This document shows, piece by piece, positions 44,755 to 53,844 of a stretch of DNA of 64,000 nucleotides. This stretch comes from Bacteroidales bacterium (lineage in GTDB: Bacteria > Bacteroidota > Bacteroidia > Bacteroidales > F082): positions 1 to 64,000 of the forward strand of contig JAFTUF010000009.1 in assembly GCA_017466405.1 (NCBI GenBank). Direction: 5' to 3'. Positions within the stretch are counted from its first letter, which is position 1, and every line of letters starts with the position of its first letter. A program made the translations under genes and the position numbers. The notes under the pieces were generated by a model that had not been told where the DNA came from, did no database searches, and saw nothing but the letters and a program-made list of their open reading frames with translations.

Positions 44755-45582
44755 ATGCCAAATATGGAAAAGACAAAGGTACTATTTGTTCATCAGGAGA
44801 TAACACCTTACTTGGAGGAGAATCCTATCTCTATCATAGGAAGAAACCTTCCTGAAGGTATTCAAATGAAAGGAAAAGAAATAAGAATATTCATGCCTCG
44901 CTTCGGTAATATCAACGAACGCAGAAATCAGTTGCATGAAGTGATTCGCCTTTCTGGAATGAACCTGATCATCAACGATACAGACCACCCTCTTATCATC
45001 AAAGTCGCTTCGATACAGAAAGCAAGAATGCAGATTTATTTTATCGACAACGACGATTTCTTCACTAAACGCAAATCTACAATAGCTGATAAAAACGGCG
45101 TATTCTTCAAAGACAACGACGACAGAACCGTATTCTTCTCACGTGGCGTCATCGAGACCATCCGCAAACTCAATTGGCCTCCTGACATCATCCACTGCCA
45201 CGGCTGGATGTCGGCTCTCATCCCTATCTACATCAAGAGAGCTTTCAAAGACAACCCGCTCTTCAGCGACTCTAAGATAGTCATGTCTATTTATGACGAA
45301 GACTTCACCGAGACATTCAACGCTGGCTTCGACAAGAAAATGAAAATGACCAATATCGCTCCTAAAGATGTCAAACATCTCAAGACTGCCAACTATGTGA
45401 ACCTTATGAAAACAGCCATCGACTTCTCCGATGCAGTCATCTACGGTAGCGAAAAAATAAACCCAGAATTGGACGAATACGCAAAATCTTTGCAAAAACC
45501 AATTCTCGAATACCAAAGTCCGGAAAATTACGTTGATGCCTACAACGATTTCTACGATAATTTGTTAAAAGAAAAAATTTGA
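44755..45582 (+). CDS. Glycogen/starch synthase catalytic domain protein
   Basis: A 275-aa protein equal to the N-terminal half of GT5 starch/glycogen synthases (TKVLFVHQEITPYLEENPIS, GIQMKGKEIRIFMPRFG, WPPDIIHCHGWMSALIP). The second Rossmann half with the ADP-glucose site is absent; short forms of this kind are normal in Bacteroidales and usually sit before a DUF4270 gene, as here. Catalysis is therefore doubtful and the real role unknown. ATG 44755 is chosen because the conserved part begins just after it. Confidence 0.85.
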   Translation: MPNMEKTKVLFVHQEITPYLEENPISIIGRNLPEGIQMKGKEIRIFMPRFGNINERRNQLHEVIRLSGMNLIINDTDHPLIIKVASIQKARMQIYFIDNDDFFTKRKSTIADKNGVFFKDNDDRTVFFSRGVIETIRKLNWPPDIIHCHGWMSALIPIYIKRAFKDNPLFSDSKIVMSIYDEDFTETFNAGFDKKMKMTNIAPKDVKHLKTANYVNLMKTAIDFSDAVIYGSEKINPELDEYAKSLQKPILEYQSPENYVDAYNDFYDNLLKEKI

Positions 45583-45586
45583 TACC

Positions 45587-46909
45587 TTGAAAACAAAACA
45601 TCTCTTTTTGACTACATTATTGATGTTGACGGCTTTCTCCGCTTGTAAAAAGATGCCTCAACATATAGGCGATTCTTTACAACCTAACAGCAGCTACATA
45701 AAAGTGGCATTTTCCGACAGAAACACAATATCTGCCGAAGTGGAACGCATCGATTCATTAAGCACCAAAGCCGCAACTCTCTCCCTCGTTGGAAATCTCA
45801 ACGACCCTCATTTCGGCAACTCTAACCTAAGCTTCTATACTCAAATAGGTCTTACGAGCAACAGCTTGATATGGGGCGAAGGAGCAACAACAGACTCAAT
45901 AGTGCTGCAAGTCCTATACTCCGGATATTATGGCGATACTCTGACACCTATAACATTACGTGTCCATGAGGTGACTCAAGATATGAGCAACGACTCCACT
46001 TATTTCTCCAATAAGACTTTCGAAGTGGGTGACGAACTTGCCAACTTCACTTTCTGCCCAACTCCTAAGACAAGACACTACTACGACAACGACACCGTAG
46101 GAGTCAACGTGTTGAGAATCCCTGTTGACAACGCACTCGGAGAGAAATTTATCAACGACCAAGAATCAGGATTTACATCCAACACCGCTTTCATGAATTA
46201 TTTCAAAGGTCTTCGCTTATCTTGCGAACAGTCTTCAGAAACAGGCTCGATATGTTATTTCAATATGCTCAACACTAACTCATTCTTGAGAGTATATTAT
46301 CATAACGACTACGACACCACTTTCTACGACTTCAACGTAAGTGATAAGTATATACGATTCAATCATTTCGACCATGACTATAGTTCTGCTTTAAGTCCTA
46401 TCGCTTTCGACGACACAACATACAACCCTTATCTGTATGTGCAATCTACCGCTGGCGTAAGGTCGAGACTCGTTTTCCCAGAATTAGCTCAATGGGCAAA
46501 AGACCAAAATACCAACGTCCTCATCAACGAGGCAAAACTCATACTCACAGGCGCTAACGGTCTGATAAGCGGCTACGACAACGACACAGCTGCGTTCTCT
46601 CAACCAATTCAACTGGTAGCTGTTAAAGCCAACGCCGACAACTCCTATAGCCTCCTCCCTGACCAACTCGTTGGAACAAATTACTTCGGAGGTTACTACG
46701 ATCCAGATACAGACCAAGTTTGGTTCAGAATTTCTGAATATGTTCAAGACCTTGTCTTGGCCGGTCCTGAAGCAGAAAACTACGGAATTTATATTTACAC
46801 ATACTCTGGTTCTTTCAACGCTAAACGCTGGATTTTCCACGGTCCAGATAGCCCTGATACAACCAATAGAGTCAGATTGGAAATCATTTATTCACAAATA
46901 GACGACTAA
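45587..46909 (+). CDS. DUF4270-family lipoprotein
   Basis: A 440-aa lipoprotein. A TTG at 45587, four bases after the previous stop, is needed as start because it alone gives a full signal peptide (MKTKHLFLTTLLMLTAFSAC, Cys20). The body (LSLVGNLNDPHFGNSNLSFY; TDSIVLQVLYSGYYGD; RWIFHGPDSPD) matches DUF4270, a Bacteroidota family of unknown function conserved in this position behind the starch synthase-like gene. Probably at the outer membrane. Confidence 0.85.
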   Translation: MKTKHLFLTTLLMLTAFSACKKMPQHIGDSLQPNSSYIKVAFSDRNTISAEVERIDSLSTKAATLSLVGNLNDPHFGNSNLSFYTQIGLTSNSLIWGEGATTDSIVLQVLYSGYYGDTLTPITLRVHEVTQDMSNDSTYFSNKTFEVGDELANFTFCPTPKTRHYYDNDTVGVNVLRIPVDNALGEKFINDQESGFTSNTAFMNYFKGLRLSCEQSSETGSICYFNMLNTNSFLRVYYHNDYDTTFYDFNVSDKYIRFNHFDHDYSSALSPIAFDDTTYNPYLYVQSTAGVRSRLVFPELAQWAKDQNTNVLINEAKLILTGANGLISGYDNDTAAFSQPIQLVAVKANADNSYSLLPDQLVGTNYFGGYYDPDTDQVWFRISEYVQDLVLAGPEAENYGIYIYTYSGSFNAKRWIFHGPDSPDTTNRVRLEIIYSQIDD

Positions 46910-46911
46910 TT

Positions 46912-47538
46912 ATGAGAAAATTTTGTTTAATCATTTGTATCTTATTAGGTATGACAACACAAGCACAAGAAAAAGAAACAATGGTCTTAATCAAGACTTC
47001 TAAAGGCGACATCAAAGTTAAATTATACAACGACACTCCTTTACACAGAGATAATTTTATTAAGCTTATCAACGAAGGTTGGTACAACAACTCACCATTC
47101 CACCGTGTTATCAACAACTTTATGATTCAAGGCGGACACAACCAAGATGGTAGCGTTAACCCAGGTTACACAATCCCTGCTGAGTTCCGCGCTAATCACT
47201 TCCATAAAAAAGGAGCTCTCGCAGCAGCACGTCAAGGCGACCAAGTAAACCCTAAGAAAGCTTCAAGCGGCTGCCAATTCTATATCGTTCAAGGTCAAGT
47301 GTTGACAGACGCTCACATCCAGATGTATCAACAACGTTATGGATTGACTTTCACAGAAGAACAAATCGAAGCTTATAAGACAGTAGGCGGAACTCCACAC
47401 TTGGACGGCGAATATACAGTGTTCGGCGAAGTGGTTGAAGGCTTGGATGTCATCGACGCAATAGCAAAAGTAAAGACCGGTTATATGGACGTTCCTGTAG
47501 AACCTGTTACAATGACGATTGAAATAATTAACAATTGA
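46912..47538 (+). CDS. Exported cyclophilin-type peptidylprolyl isomerase
   Basis: A 208-aa protein with signal peptide (MRKFCLIICILLGMTTQAQ) and a cyclophilin domain: FIKLINEGWYNNSPFHRVIN, FMIQGGHNQDG, SGCQFYIVQGQ and EYTVFGEVVEGLDVIDAIAK. Active-site Arg (FHRV), Phe/Met (FMIQGG) and Gln (CQFYI) are present. It assists folding of proline-containing exported proteins. The three genes from the starch synthase on are separated by 2-4 bases and form one operon. Confidence 0.95.
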   Translation: MRKFCLIICILLGMTTQAQEKETMVLIKTSKGDIKVKLYNDTPLHRDNFIKLINEGWYNNSPFHRVINNFMIQGGHNQDGSVNPGYTIPAEFRANHFHKKGALAAARQGDQVNPKKASSGCQFYIVQGQVLTDAHIQMYQQRYGLTFTEEQIEAYKTVGGTPHLDGEYTVFGEVVEGLDVIDAIAKVKTGYMDVPVEPVTMTIEIINN

Positions 47539-47590
47539 TAATTTACAATTAACAATTTATAACAGACCTTTGACAATTGTCTGTTGACTT
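47527..47590. repeat. aattaacaattgataattt repeat and heptamer
   Basis: Degenerate aattaacaatt units overlap the cyclophilin stop codon and end in gacaattgtctgttgact, which joins the gtcaaca heptamer family. Confidence 0.65.
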
Positions 47591-47604
47591 AAATTCAGAT
47601 AAAG

Positions 47605-48618
47605 ATGAAAGAAAAAATAGCTCAGATATTAGAAGAAATAAACTCTTTCAAGGCAGAAAGCAAAGAGTCTTTGGAAAACTTCAGAGTATCTTATTTAAGT
47701 AAGAAAGGTGTCATTCCAGCATTGTTTGCCGACTTCAAACAAGTAGCTCCTGAATTGCGCAAGGAACTTGGTATCAAGCTCAACGAATTGAAAAACAGAG
47801 CACAAGAAATCTTCGACGAACAAATGCAGCAATTCGAGACACATAGCGCAGCAACTAACGATCTCGACTTGTCACTTCCTGTAGAGTCGATGAAAGGCGC
47901 TCGCCACCCATTGTCTATCGTTAGAGAAGAAATCAACAATATATTTGAGCGTTTGGGTTTTGTCATCAGCGAAGGCCCTGAGATTGAAGACGATTTTCAC
48001 TGCTTCACAGCATTGAACTTCCCTCCTGACCATCCTGCTCGCGATATGCAAGACACATTCTTCATCAGCAAGAATCCTGACGTATTGCTTCGTACTCACA
48101 CCTCAAGCGTACAGGTTCGCGCCATGGAACAAGGCAACCCTCCTATCCGTATCATCGCTCCTGGAAGAGTGTTCCGTAACGAAGCTATCTCAGCTCGCGC
48201 TCACTGCATCTTCCATCAAATAGAAGGACTTTACATCGACAAAGACGTCTCTTTCGCCGACCTCAAACAGACTCTCTTCCACTTCGTGAAGGAATATTTC
48301 GGAGAAGAAACAAAAGTGCGTTTCCGTCCTTCTTACTTCCCATTCACAGAGACATCAGCAGAGATGGACATCTCTTGTAACATCTGCGGCGGAAAAGGTT
48401 GTAACATCTGCAAACATACAGGTTGGTTAGAAATCCTTGGATGCGGTATCTGCGACCCTAACATCTTAAAAGCTTGTAACATCGACCCTGATGTATATAC
48501 AGGTTTCGCTTTCGGCATGGGCGTTGAACGTATCGCAATGCTTAAATATCAGGTCAACGACTTACGTCTCTATTTTGAAAACGACGTGAGATTCTTGCAA
48601 CAATTTGAAAAGGCATAA
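47605..48618 (+). CDS. pheS: Phenylalanyl-tRNA synthetase alpha subunit
   Basis: Catalytic alpha chain of the heterotetrameric synthetase, 337 aa. N-terminal coiled-coil (about 1-90), then class II core: HPLSIVREEINNIFERLGF, FRNEAISARAHCIFHQIEGL (motif 2) and GFAFGMGVERIAMLKYQ (motif 3). The inserted Cys-rich stretch CNICGGKGCNICKHTGW is a zinc-knuckle-like loop common in Bacteroidota PheS. pheT is not adjacent. Confidence 0.97.
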   Translation: MKEKIAQILEEINSFKAESKESLENFRVSYLSKKGVIPALFADFKQVAPELRKELGIKLNELKNRAQEIFDEQMQQFETHSAATNDLDLSLPVESMKGARHPLSIVREEINNIFERLGFVISEGPEIEDDFHCFTALNFPPDHPARDMQDTFFISKNPDVLLRTHTSSVQVRAMEQGNPPIRIIAPGRVFRNEAISARAHCIFHQIEGLYIDKDVSFADLKQTLFHFVKEYFGEETKVRFRPSYFPFTETSAEMDISCNICGGKGCNICKHTGWLEILGCGICDPNILKACNIDPDVYTGFAFGMGVERIAMLKYQVNDLRLYFENDVRFLQQFEKA

Positions 48619-48620
48619 AT

Positions 48621-48646
48621 GTAGGAACGTATTGAATACGTCCACG
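48621..48646. repeat. Palindromic GGACGTAT-type element
   Basis: ggaacgtattgaatacgtcc (48624-48643), a nearly perfect palindrome related to the one at 51966-51984. Confidence 0.7.
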
Positions 48647-48656
48647 TAAAAAATAC

Positions 48657-48697
48657 CTCCGGAGTCTTAGCGTTTTAAGATTCCGGAGTTTTTTTTG
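48657..48697. terminator. Terminator shared by pheS and the convergent gene
   Basis: ctccggagtctta (48657-48669) with taagattccggag (48676-48688, one G-U pair), then a run of eight T for pheS. The right arm and loop lie inside the last codons of the convergent gene. Confidence 0.9.
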
Positions 48698-49149
48698 TTT
48701 TCCTCATTCGCAAGTTCCATCTCATGAAACTCAATATCTTCCAAAATAATATCTATCTTATTATTACAGCTCGTATCTATGATATATGCGTGAAAAACAT
48801 TGGAGATACCTTTTATACTAACAAGAAGCTGCTGTAAATCCGATTCTTTTATATAATTTCTGATGATAAAAAGATAGTCGGTTTTTGGTTTGAAAGAGAC
48901 CCAGTTCTTACCTGTCGTCGAGACAAGCGACACCAAATTAAAAGTGTTGGCATTTTCTCCAGCATCGTAAAGATAGTAAGAGAAGAAACCCTCATTGTCA
49001 AAACTGATTCCTCTGTATTTTGACAATTCTATCTTCAACACCTTATTGAGATTCCATGCAAGCTGATAGTCTATCATACCTGTATTGATGCCTATAACTA
49101 TAATGTCATCAAAAGGTTCCACAATTAATTTATTCTTTCTCTTTACCAT
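48667..49149 (-). CDS. IPExxxVDY-like small protein
   Basis: A 160-aa cytoplasmic-looking protein. The N-terminal pattern VEPFDDIIVIGINTGMIDYQLAWNL (read in two parts: VEPFDDIIVIGIN and MIDYQLAWNLNKVL) resembles the Bacteroidota IPExxxVDY family of about 150 aa, function unknown. No signal peptide or membrane segment. The last residues (GILKR) are encoded by the terminator hairpin shared with pheS. Confidence 0.55.
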   Translation of the reverse strand: MVKRKNKLIVEPFDDIIVIGINTGMIDYQLAWNLNKVLKIELSKYRGISFDNEGFFSYYLYDAGENANTFNLVSLVSTTGKNWVSFKPKTDYLFIIRNYIKESDLQQLLVSIKGISNVFHAYIIDTSCNNKIDIILEDIEFHEMELANEENKKNSGILKR

Positions 49150-49217
49150 AAAAAATCGAATTTATCACAAAGCAAACTTACACAAAATTTTCAAGACATC
49201 AGACCTGCATCAAAAAA

Positions 49218-49247
49218 AACAGCACCCGGAAAAATCCAGATGCTGTT
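49218..49247 (-). terminator. Terminator of the Omp28-like gene
   Basis: On the minus strand aacagcatctgg pairs with ccgggtgctgtt (two G-U pairs), followed by eight T. Confidence 0.85.
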
Positions 49248-49268
49248 AACGAACAAACTAAAATCAAA

Positions 49269-51836
49269 TTATTTCTTTACGACTTTAACCATCGTACCAT
49301 CGATATCGAAGAAATACATTCCTGCATTGAGAGCAGACATGTCGATTGTGTTGACGCCTTCGTTGATGACTTGTTGTGAAAGCATCTGACCGTTGACAGA
49401 ATAAATCTTGACAACAGCTTCTCTTATGCTTTCAATCTTAACAAAGCTTTCTGCTGGATTTGGATACATCACGAAAGCAACTTCATTGTTTTCTGTAATA
49501 GAAACAGTTATAGTTACAGACACAGGACCTGCAGCTGCTGATTCGCCATCTTCGTAAACAGCAGATACTGTATAACGATATGTACCAGGAATCAAATCTT
49601 CATCGGTATATGTTGTCTCTGATATGTTAGCTACCTTAGCGTCGTTTCTGTAAACATTATAGCTTACAGGTTCTGCGTTTTGTGGTGCTGACCAAGCCAC
49701 TGTTACATTGTTTTCATCAACAACTTCAGCAGTGAGATCGTATGGAGGATAGTAGAACTCGTTTGGTTTGTAGTACATAGCTGTAGCCAAGTTTCCGTTA
49801 GTGACATCGGTGTAGATGACACATGGATAATCGTGAATCATTGTCATTGAGAAATAAGTATCAGCCATATCTGAGAAAGCTCTCTGACCTACGAAGTTCC
49901 AGTCTGAACCATTATATGTCATGACCGACATTCTGTTTTCCATATTCATATCTGAGAAAGCTACGTAGAAGTTTTGTTGAGCATCCAAAGCGACGTCCAT
50001 ACCTTTTATAGAAAGGTTTGTTGCTTCGCTTGCTATTGATTCCCAAGCGCTGCCGTTATAACGATATACCGAAAGCATATTTGTTTGATATGCGCTGAAT
50101 GCTGCATAAACTGTACCTTCGTCATCAATTGCAATATCTTGGTAATAGTAACAACCTACTTCTTCAGAGACAGGAGCGTTACCGACTTTAATCCATGTCT
50201 CGCCAACGAGTTTAGATACATATAATATATAACCAGCGTATGAATCGACCCATGAAACGTATGGAGTGTCGTTGCTATCTACTGCGAGTTTTGCCCATGT
50301 GCCGCTGCTGATGTCAGCGCCGAGGCGTTCCCAATCGTTGTTCTCGAATCTATATACGAAGAATCTGTTGTTCTCGCCGTAGTCTTTGAAACCTAAGAGA
50401 AGTCTGTTTTGTGAGTCGATGGCGAGCTTAGGAATACAGCCAGCTCTGCCGATATTACCTACGTCTGACCATTGGTTGTTTTCATATTTCTTGACTTTCA
50501 ACATATCGTCGTAGTCGTTTTGTTGGTCGCCGATGAGAGCGTAAGCGATATAGATAACGCCATTTTGGTCAACTACGATGCTTCCGTCGTAAGCGATGAG
50601 GTCAGCTGGAGCGAGGAGCTTCTGCCATTGTCCTACTTGTTCGCTATATTTATAAACTGTTGGATAGCCGTATTCTTTTGCAAATACATAGACATCGCCG
50701 TTGCTTTGTGTATATGAACCATAGAGATACATATATACGCTGCTTTCAGAGAAGCCGCGTGCTCCGAGATAATCCCATGCGCCATCTAATGGTTCGCTGA
50801 TTTCGATAGTGAATGATTGTACTGTCTCATCTTCGCCGTCAGTGACTTTGATAACGACCTCATATTCACCTGGGGTTTCTGTTGTTCCATACAAAGCAGC
50901 CGACTTGCTGTCGTATTGTTCGTATGTCAACCATTCTGGTTTTTCTTCTATAGAGATTGCGAGGTTCTTGTCGTCTGTGTCGTGAACGTAGATGTTATAG
51001 ATATAATTCACGAAAGCGAAGCCTTCTGTTACAGGAGTAGAAGTGAATTTAGGAGCAGCGTTTTGTTTTCCGTTCAAATAAGAACTCTTAGCGACGTTGT
51101 CGATGTTACCTGCTTCAGCTATCATTGCGCCTACCACTCTGATATATTCTGGATTATATTCTTCTGGAATGACGTAAGTAAATGTGTGGCTGTATGACTC
51201 GCCTGCTGCGAGGAACGATGGCATGCCAGTGTCGCCGCTATAAGAGCTTAGCAGTTGACGAGCTACGTGGTCGAAAGCCATTCTGTTGGCAGGAACTGGA
51301 TTAGGAAGGTTTTGGAAGCCACCCATCTGATAGTATGAGTTTGCATATTGGTTAGCCTGGTTATATTGAGGTGCCGGACCTGTGACAGCATCTTCATAAA
51401 CAACACCGAAGATCTTGTTATTGCCAGAGATATTCTCTAAAGCTGTTATTGTAACCACCGATGTCAATGTTCTTGTTGTTTCATCGAATTGATTTTCCAC
51501 TGTCACTGTCGATTTTGGTTGGAGAGCCATATCTTGTTGTACGCAGTCGAACCATTCGCTTGGAGTCTTAGACGAAAAGTTACGTCCGATGTTTGCAGAA
51601 GGAGCCTGAGTCAAGCCCGTTGCTGCGAAATAAACTTCATTAGCCATCACGTCGTTAGTGTGGATTGCGATAGCGATGACGTTATCGTAAGCTTCGCATA
51701 AAGAGTCGATGTAATAGATACCTTCTGGACAATACTGGCACCAAGTACCTGTAGCTTCTTCGAGAAGCACATTCTTTTGCGCTGTTGCCACATTCAAAGC
51801 TAACATTGCGCAAACAATTAATAAAAACTTCTTCAT
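49269..51836 (-). CDS. Omp28-related surface protein with type IX sorting domain
   Basis: An 855-aa secreted protein. Order: signal peptide (1-19), Omp28-like thioredoxin-fold domain with VLLEEATGTWCQYCPEGIYY and a CxxC pair (Cys32/Cys35), about residues 20-250; a cadherin/Ig-like putative domain (AAPKFTSTPVTEGFAFVNYI) to about 345; a seven-bladed-propeller-like region with repeating W-x-x-(L/V)G / YxYNGSxWE elements to about 685; a fibronectin type III domain (PPYDLTAEVVDENNVTVAW); and a sorting domain (AFVMYPNPAESFVKIESI, MSALNAGMYFFDI). Likely anchored on the cell surface; ligand unknown. A TATCTTTG box on its strand is at 51866-51873. Confidence 0.85.
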   Translation of the reverse strand: MKKFLLIVCAMLALNVATAQKNVLLEEATGTWCQYCPEGIYYIDSLCEAYDNVIAIAIHTNDVMANEVYFAATGLTQAPSANIGRNFSSKTPSEWFDCVQQDMALQPKSTVTVENQFDETTRTLTSVVTITALENISGNNKIFGVVYEDAVTGPAPQYNQANQYANSYYQMGGFQNLPNPVPANRMAFDHVARQLLSSYSGDTGMPSFLAAGESYSHTFTYVIPEEYNPEYIRVVGAMIAEAGNIDNVAKSSYLNGKQNAAPKFTSTPVTEGFAFVNYIYNIYVHDTDDKNLAISIEEKPEWLTYEQYDSKSAALYGTTETPGEYEVVIKVTDGEDETVQSFTIEISEPLDGAWDYLGARGFSESSVYMYLYGSYTQSNGDVYVFAKEYGYPTVYKYSEQVGQWQKLLAPADLIAYDGSIVVDQNGVIYIAYALIGDQQNDYDDMLKVKKYENNQWSDVGNIGRAGCIPKLAIDSQNRLLLGFKDYGENNRFFVYRFENNDWERLGADISSGTWAKLAVDSNDTPYVSWVDSYAGYILYVSKLVGETWIKVGNAPVSEEVGCYYYQDIAIDDEGTVYAAFSAYQTNMLSVYRYNGSAWESIASEATNLSIKGMDVALDAQQNFYVAFSDMNMENRMSVMTYNGSDWNFVGQRAFSDMADTYFSMTMIHDYPCVIYTDVTNGNLATAMYYKPNEFYYPPYDLTAEVVDENNVTVAWSAPQNAEPVSYNVYRNDAKVANISETTYTDEDLIPGTYRYTVSAVYEDGESAAAGPVSVTITVSITENNEVAFVMYPNPAESFVKIESIREAVVKIYSVNGQMLSQQVINEGVNTIDMSALNAGMYFFDIDGTMVKVVKK

Positions 51837-52173
51837 AAATAATTTTGTTGATTTAATTAAGGGTGCAAAGATAGGAAAAAGTCAACAGACAACAGACAAC
51901 AGACAACAGATTTTTTTGTAGGGACGTGTTTTGTTGAGTCTATAAGTCACCGAGTCACCATGTTGGGACGTATCGCATACGTCCTGTTTCGAGTCTCCTG
52001 TAGAGGCGCACGGACGTGCGTCTTCTCTGACCACGAATTGACACGAATCTTCACGAATTGTTTTTGAAAATTGAAATTAAACAGAAAGAGTCCGGCGCAT
52101 TACCGAACTCCTTGTATGTAAAATATTTTATTAATCCGTCCAAATTTTTGGGGTCAGTCCAACATTGAAACAT
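51837..52173. repeat. Repeat-filled intergenic region
   Basis: From left: the Omp28 promoter; cagacaa heptamers (51881-51910); gtagggacgtg (51918-51928); agtcaccgagtcacc (51944-51960); a perfect palindrome ggacgtat-cgc-atacgtcc (51966-51984); a related element gaggcgcacggacgtgcgtc (about 52003-52024); and three cacgaattgacacgaatct units (52031-52060). A hairpin (52088-52095 with 52103-52110) probably ends transcription from the right-hand gene. No coding potential is seen. Confidence 0.8.
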
Positions 52174-53844
52174 CTACTTTTTAACCCACTTCCCGCTCTC
52201 CAAAATCCCGTTCTCGTTCCCTCTCCCGTTTCCGTTTCCCGCTCTAAGCTCCCAAACGTAAGTGCCATTCTGCCATTTCGAGGCGTCTATTGAAGTTACT
52301 TCATCTGTTATTATTTGTTGATGGACTTTTCTTCCTTGCATATCATAGACTTGCAATGTTGCGTTGCGCAAACCTGTTCTTATATTCATAATATCTCCGC
52401 CTGGATTAGGATAAGCCACAGCGAGTTTTAAGTTATGAGCATGAGCTTCTTCGATGTTGACAAATGCCGATGCAGGGAATTTGGTAACTTTAGACCATCT
52501 ATCGTCATGATTGTACAAATCGTATGAATATGAAACAAGTAGAAGTCCATCATCTTTTGTTGTTGTAATACATGTGGCCTTACTATATACACCCACCTCG
52601 TTATAGAAAAACGTTGCTATTGTATCAAAATCGGAGTCCAACTTTTCTATAATTATCCATGAATCTTTATCATCAAAAAAACCACAATTCAATGTGTATG
52701 TAAAATATATGCCTCCATCTTTTGTCATATCCATAGAACGCATGGCTGTGCGGTCATGTTCTGGTGAACTTCTTTCTATGTAATTAAGTACTGGTAACAA
52801 TTCAGTAGAATTATTTAAATCATCGTCTATTTCGTATAATCTTATGTCGTCATTAAGATAAGCGCCAGTAGAACTTTCAAAATCTGAGCAAACATACGTA
52901 GTATTATGATTACTACGCATTACAGAGAATATATCCAACATACCATAAGTCAGTAACGGACTATAATCTTCAGGTAGTAAAACATCCCGTTTGGCCATAT
53001 AATTAAAATCATCGTCATAATATTCCACTATACCATGATAGTCTGGACATCCCCTATAGTAAACTGCATATCCGTTCTCATTCTTTACCATTTGCTGACG
53101 TTTACAAGCCATAATACTAGTTCCACATCCAGCCTCATATCCTTTTCTAAGTAAAAAATTACCGTTAAAATCCATCTTAAAGAAGAAAACCGAGTCATTT
53201 TTTTCTTCATGAGATGCGCTTTCCATTTTTGAATACACACCTGTTATATGGCCATCATCTTCAAAAGCGGAATATATGTGTATGTAGCCGCAGTATAAAT
53301 TACGGTACATATACCAATCTTCATTTCTAAATTCAGAGGTGTCAATGGGATAAGTGTACTCATACGCTTCTGTCACATTGAGCATCTCGTCCAATTTATA
53401 AAGACCGATTATTGATTCGGTAGGAATACTGTCATAATTTTTGAAATAATTTTTTGAATCAATATCATGATCTGGACTATATGAAGTAAGAAAATACATT
53501 TCACCATTTTTTTCAAAAAGGTACGGTGTTGTAGTCTCGCAGAGACCATGCTTAAGATATACATTCCTATATAATTCTTCTCCGTCAGGTGAAATTAGAG
53601 ATAATGTAGGTTGAGTTGAATGGACTGCATCTGTTATATTCACTGGAGAATCAAATACATCCAATGGGTAGTTTAATGAAGAAACCAACACATAGCCGTT
53701 TGATAATTCCATTGCTTCTAGATAATCACATCCACTAAATATTTCATCGCTATGATACACGGCTTCCCATTCCTGGGAAAATACGCTATTAACTTCGCAT
53801 AGGAGCAGAGTTAATAGTGTTATTAAATGTATAATATTATTCAT
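52174..53844 (-). CDS. Secreted protein with type IX sorting domain and repeat-derived tail
   Basis: A 556-aa exported protein from ATG 53844 (MNNIIHLITLLTLLLCEVNS signal peptide). The body is a beta-rich, propeller-like region with no family I recognise (SNGYVLVSSLNYPLDVF, LYKLDEMLNVTEAYEYTY, MRSMDMTKDGGIYFTYTLN). The sorting domain (VAYPNPGGDIMNIRTGLR, MQGRKVHQQII, WQNGTYVWELRAG) is followed by a Gly/Asn-rich stretch GNGNGRGNENGILESGKW encoded by a gggaacg-type tandem repeat, then VKK. It overlaps the preceding lipoprotein gene by eight bases, so the two are coupled. Confidence 0.75.
   Translation of the reverse strand: MNNIIHLITLLTLLLCEVNSVFSQEWEAVYHSDEIFSGCDYLEAMELSNGYVLVSSLNYPLDVFDSPVNITDAVHSTQPTLSLISPDGEELYRNVYLKHGLCETTTPYLFEKNGEMYFLTSYSPDHDIDSKNYFKNYDSIPTESIIGLYKLDEMLNVTEAYEYTYPIDTSEFRNEDWYMYRNLYCGYIHIYSAFEDDGHITGVYSKMESASHEEKNDSVFFFKMDFNGNFLLRKGYEAGCGTSIMACKRQQMVKNENGYAVYYRGCPDYHGIVEYYDDDFNYMAKRDVLLPEDYSPLLTYGMLDIFSVMRSNHNTTYVCSDFESSTGAYLNDDIRLYEIDDDLNNSTELLPVLNYIERSSPEHDRTAMRSMDMTKDGGIYFTYTLNCGFFDDKDSWIIIEKLDSDFDTIATFFYNEVGVYSKATCITTTKDDGLLLVSYSYDLYNHDDRWSKVTKFPASAFVNIEEAHAHNLKLAVAYPNPGGDIMNIRTGLRNATLQVYDMQGRKVHQQIITDEVTSIDASKWQNGTYVWELRAGNGNGRGNENGILESGKWVKK
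52186..52245. repeat. gggaacg-type repeat inside a sorting-domain gene
   Basis: On the minus strand, degenerate gggaaacg/gggagag/gggaacg units encode the Gly/Asn-rich tail of the protein. Similar to the acgggatgtggga repeat at 4153-4185. Confidence 0.7.
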
